A DNA stretch of 64,000 nucleotides, taken from NCBI RefSeq assembly GCF_000317105.1, contig NC_019693.1, forward strand, positions 2,418,001 to 2,482,000, written 5' to 3'. Source of the stretch: Oscillatoria acuminata PCC 6304. Its GTDB lineage: Bacteria > Cyanobacteriota > Cyanobacteriia > Cyanobacteriales > Laspinemataceae. Shown piece after piece: positions 61,801-64,000 of this stretch (positions within the stretch are counted from its first letter, which is position 1; each line of letters starts with the position of its first letter). The notes under the pieces were generated by a model. It saw nothing but the letters and a program-made list of their open reading frames with translations, did no database searches and had not been told where the DNA came from. Made by a program: the position numbers and the translations under genes.

Positions 61801-63795
61801 ATGAGCTACTGCCTAAATCCCCGGTGTCAAAATCCCAAAAATCTGCCGAAGACTTCAATTTGTGAAAGTTGCGGCTCAAAGTTGCTGCTCAAAGAACGCT
61901 ATCGAGCTATCAAACCGATCGCCCGAGGAGGATTTGGCAGGACGTTTTTTGCGATCGATGAAGACCGCCTCAATGCGCCCTGTGCCATTAAACAACTGCT
62001 GCCGACCCTACAAGGCAGTAGTGAATCCAGACAAGGATTATTCGAGAAAGCCGTCGCCCTGTTTAACCAAGAAGCGGTCCGACTTTACGAACTGGGAGAA
62101 CATCCCCAAATTCCCACCCTTCTCGCCTCTTTTGAACAGGACAAACGCCTGTATTTGGTGCAAGAGTATATTGACGGCAAAACCCTGTGGCATGAACTCA
62201 AAGAGGAGGGTCCATTTCGGGAGGAGAAAATTTGTGAACTCCTCGCCGGAGTTTTGCCGGTTCTACAGTTTGTCCACTCCAAAAATGTGATTCACCGAGA
62301 TATTACCCCGGGGAATCTGTTGCGACGCCGGCGCGATGGTCGCCTGATTTTGATTGATTTTGGGGTAGCCAAACAACTGAGTGATGCTTCATTTGCGAAA
62401 ACCGGGACAAAAGTCGGGACCACCTGTTATGCACCGATCGAACAACTTCGCAGTGGGAAGGCTTATCCCGCCAGTGATTTGTATGGGTTAGGGGTGACTT
62501 GTATTCACCTGGTGACGGGTGCAAAACCTGATGGACTGTTTGACCCGATTAAGGGATGTATTTGGCGGGAGTATTTGGCGAATCGAGGTCGGACGATCGC
62601 CCCGCGCCTGGGGGATATCCTGGATAAAATGATTAAAGATAACTTGGGCGATCGCTATCAATCAGCCCAAGAAGTCTTGACGGATTTGGCCGCCGTGTTA
62701 CCCAACCAGGGCGATCGCCAGGAACTCCGCAACGCCGCCACCCGAATTCAAACTCCCCCATTCTCAAAACCGCCCTCAACCCAGAATTTACTTCCGCCTG
62801 GGGAGAAGGTGAGTCCCGTGGCCGTTTTCTCGAAACCCCCCATTAGTCATCGCGCCGCCACCCCCAGTGGCCCTCGCTGTTTGCGGACCCTCACGGGTCA
62901 TACCTCTTGGGTGACTTGTCTGGCGATCACCTCCAACAGTCACATTCTCGCCAGTGGCAGTCTGGACGATCGCATCCTGATTTGGAATTTTTTGACCGGG
63001 GCAACATTACGCGGGTTCTCCGGTCATACCAAATCGATTAATGGACTCGCCATCTCCCCCGATGGCAATCTTCTGGCCAGTTGCAGCGATGATGATACCA
63101 TCAAACTTTGGCATCTGAATACGGGGCGAGAAATTGCCACCCTCACGGAACATTTACGGGATGTAAATTCCCTAGCTTTTAACTCCACTGGCACAATTTT
63201 AGCCTCCGGTTCTGAAGATAGAACCGTGCGACTTTGGCAGATGGGAACAGGACCGAAAGGAAATCTTTCCGTCTCACCTTTATGTACCTTGGCCGGTCGT
63301 TCAGGAATGATTAAAGCCATTGCGATCGCACCCAATGGTCAACAGTTAGCCAGTGGGGGTCTGGATAACGCCATCCAAATTTGGGATTTAAAACACCAGA
63401 AAGTGCTCTATACCCTGGCGGGACATCTCCAATCCGTGAATTGTTTGGCAATCAGTCCCGATGGCACACTTCTAGCCAGTGGCAGTAAAGATAAAACGAT
63501 TAAACTCTGGAATTTTTCCACCGGAAAGCTGATTACCACCTTATCCGGTCATCGGGATATGGTGAATTCCGTGGCCTTTTCTCCCGATGGCAAACATCTC
63601 ATCAGTGGCAGTACAGACCAAACCTTAAATCTCTGGCAAATTCGCCAGGAAAAAGGCCAGTTATCCACCCACCTTGTCACCACCCTCAATGGACATACCG
63701 GGGCGGTGAATGCGGTGATTTTTGCGCCTGATGGTAAACTGGTGATTAGTGGCAGTTGGGACGAAACGATTAAAATTTGGCAAGTCTTGGCTTAA
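61801..63795 (+). CDS. Ser/Thr protein kinase with N-terminal zinc ribbon and C-terminal WD40 repeats
   Basis: A 664-residue cyanobacterial kinase. Residues 1-30 have a double-cysteine zinc ribbon (CLNPRC and CESCGS). The kinase domain starts YRAIKPIARGGFGRTFFAID (glycine loop), followed by NAPCAIKQLL (Lys), the catalytic loop VIHRDITPGNLLRRRRDGR (the usual Lys is replaced by Thr-Pro-Gly; compare RDIKPxNIL), and LILIDFGVAKQLSDASFA. From about residue 360 to the end are seven WD40-type blades (TLTGHTSWVTCLAITSNSHI, TIKLWHLNTGREIATLTEHL, TIKLWNFSTGKLITTLSGHR) forming a propeller for protein binding. The family is common in cyanobacteria; the ligand is unknown. Confidence 0.93.
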   Translation: MSYCLNPRCQNPKNLPKTSICESCGSKLLLKERYRAIKPIARGGFGRTFFAIDEDRLNAPCAIKQLLPTLQGSSESRQGLFEKAVALFNQEAVRLYELGEHPQIPTLLASFEQDKRLYLVQEYIDGKTLWHELKEEGPFREEKICELLAGVLPVLQFVHSKNVIHRDITPGNLLRRRRDGRLILIDFGVAKQLSDASFAKTGTKVGTTCYAPIEQLRSGKAYPASDLYGLGVTCIHLVTGAKPDGLFDPIKGCIWREYLANRGRTIAPRLGDILDKMIKDNLGDRYQSAQEVLTDLAAVLPNQGDRQELRNAATRIQTPPFSKPPSTQNLLPPGEKVSPVAVFSKPPISHRAATPSGPRCLRTLTGHTSWVTCLAITSNSHILASGSLDDRILIWNFLTGATLRGFSGHTKSINGLAISPDGNLLASCSDDDTIKLWHLNTGREIATLTEHLRDVNSLAFNSTGTILASGSEDRTVRLWQMGTGPKGNLSVSPLCTLAGRSGMIKAIAIAPNGQQLASGGLDNAIQIWDLKHQKVLYTLAGHLQSVNCLAISPDGTLLASGSKDKTIKLWNFSTGKLITTLSGHRDMVNSVAFSPDGKHLISGSTDQTLNLWQIRQEKGQLSTHLVTTLNGHTGAVNAVIFAPDGKLVISGSWDETIKIWQVLA

Positions 63796-63877
63796 ACCAG
63801 GCGGATCAGACTTGTGTCGGTGCGATCGCCACTCATATCCGAGGAACGATACCCATTCTGTCAATTCCGGTAAAATT

Positions 63878-64000
63878 ATGACCTATTGCCTCAATTCCAA
63901 CTGCCCTAACCCCTCCAATCCCCCCAGCACCAAATTTTGTCTAACTTGTGGGGCTAAATTACTGTTGCGCGATCGCTATCGGGCAGTCCAACCCCTGGGT
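63878..64000 (+). CDS. Start of a second Ser/Thr protein kinase (cut by window edge)
   Basis: The frame from ATG 63878 reads MTYCLNSNCPNPSNPPSTKF, then CLTCGAKLLLRDRYRAVQPL and Gly, and remains open to 64000. It closely matches the first 41 residues of the kinase just upstream (CLNPRC, CESCGSKLLLKERYRAIKP), including the zinc ribbon, so it is a tandem paralogue. The rest lies outside the window. Confidence 0.8.
   Translation, partial: MTYCLNSNCPNPSNPPSTKFCLTCGAKLLLRDRYRAVQPLG

Noticed and set aside
1-64000. tRNA, rRNA, RNase P RNA, tmRNA or known riboswitch
   Set aside because: I looked for typical conserved motifs (tRNA T-loop and CCA, tmRNA and RNase P cores, common riboswitch cores) and did not recognise any; a covariance-model search would be decisive.

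Overview
The window is chromosomal DNA from a cyanobacterium, most likely a filamentous, Oscillatoriales-type species (inference). The evidence is the very frequent GCGATCGC (HIP1) octamer, a complete beta-carboxysome locus (ccmK2-K1-L-M-N-O), an NDH-1 CO2-uptake module (NdhF, NdhD and a CO2 hydration protein), the Mg-chelatase subunit ChlD, the small PII-interacting regulator PirA, cyanobacterial-type Ser/Thr kinases, and a dense load of short palindromic repeats and MITE-like elements.

Layout. 1-9.2 kb: the start of a two-partner-secretion exoprotein (cut by the window edge), a zinc alcohol dehydrogenase, a small secreted protein, a CAP/SCP protein, an unusual fusion of a PlsY-like membrane domain to a PEP-synthase/rifampin-phosphotransferase-like enzyme, and a short-chain dehydrogenase. 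9.8-14.3 kb: two convergent histidine kinases that share a paralogous N-terminal receiver domain. 14.7-16.6 kb: acetolactate synthase IlvB with a C-terminal zinc ribbon. 17.3-22.5 kb (minus strand): ndhF-ndhD-cupB, divergent from the ccm operon at 23.3-28.1 kb. Together these form a carbon-concentrating island: specialised NDH-1 converts CO2 to bicarbonate, and the carboxysome genes build the shell and Rubisco/carbonic anhydrase core. 28.2-34.9 kb: a small unknown protein, an SDR, a hemerythrin-domain protein, dprA and a GT4 glycosyltransferase, separated by nested repeats. 35.3-36.7 kb: a complete ISL3-family insertion sequence with an 8-bp target duplication.

37-45.9 kb: a DUF2301-type membrane protein, an acidic protein, a SAM hydrolase, pirA (missed by long-ORF calling) behind a perfect NtcA-box pattern, tldD, and the pdhB-secD-secF gene set. 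45.9-48.3 kb: a tandemly duplicated Rpn/PD-(D/E)XK-like nuclease locus with one intact gene, one frameshifted copy and two 3' fragments that differ in the number of 12-bp codon repeats. 48.5-55.9 kb: a Nif3-like protein, a cation/proton antiporter, an AI-2E family transporter, chlD and a GNAT acetyltransferase. 56.0-57.7 kb: a second insertion sequence has split a 62-codon gene, and its transposase frame runs on into the host gene remnant. 58-64 kb: tldE/pmbA, a DUF3153-type lipoprotein, a stand-alone receiver protein, a Ser/Thr kinase with WD40 repeats, and the start of a second kinase.

No rRNA, tRNA or CRISPR array was recognised. The most unusual features are the PlsY/PEP-synthase fusion, the duplicated Rpn locus, the IS insertion with transposase-host read-through, the related palindromic cassettes shared by several different MITE backbones, the acidic leucine-rich tail of CcmO, and the IlvB zinc ribbon. 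Family assignments come from reading the sequence and general knowledge; no database search was run.
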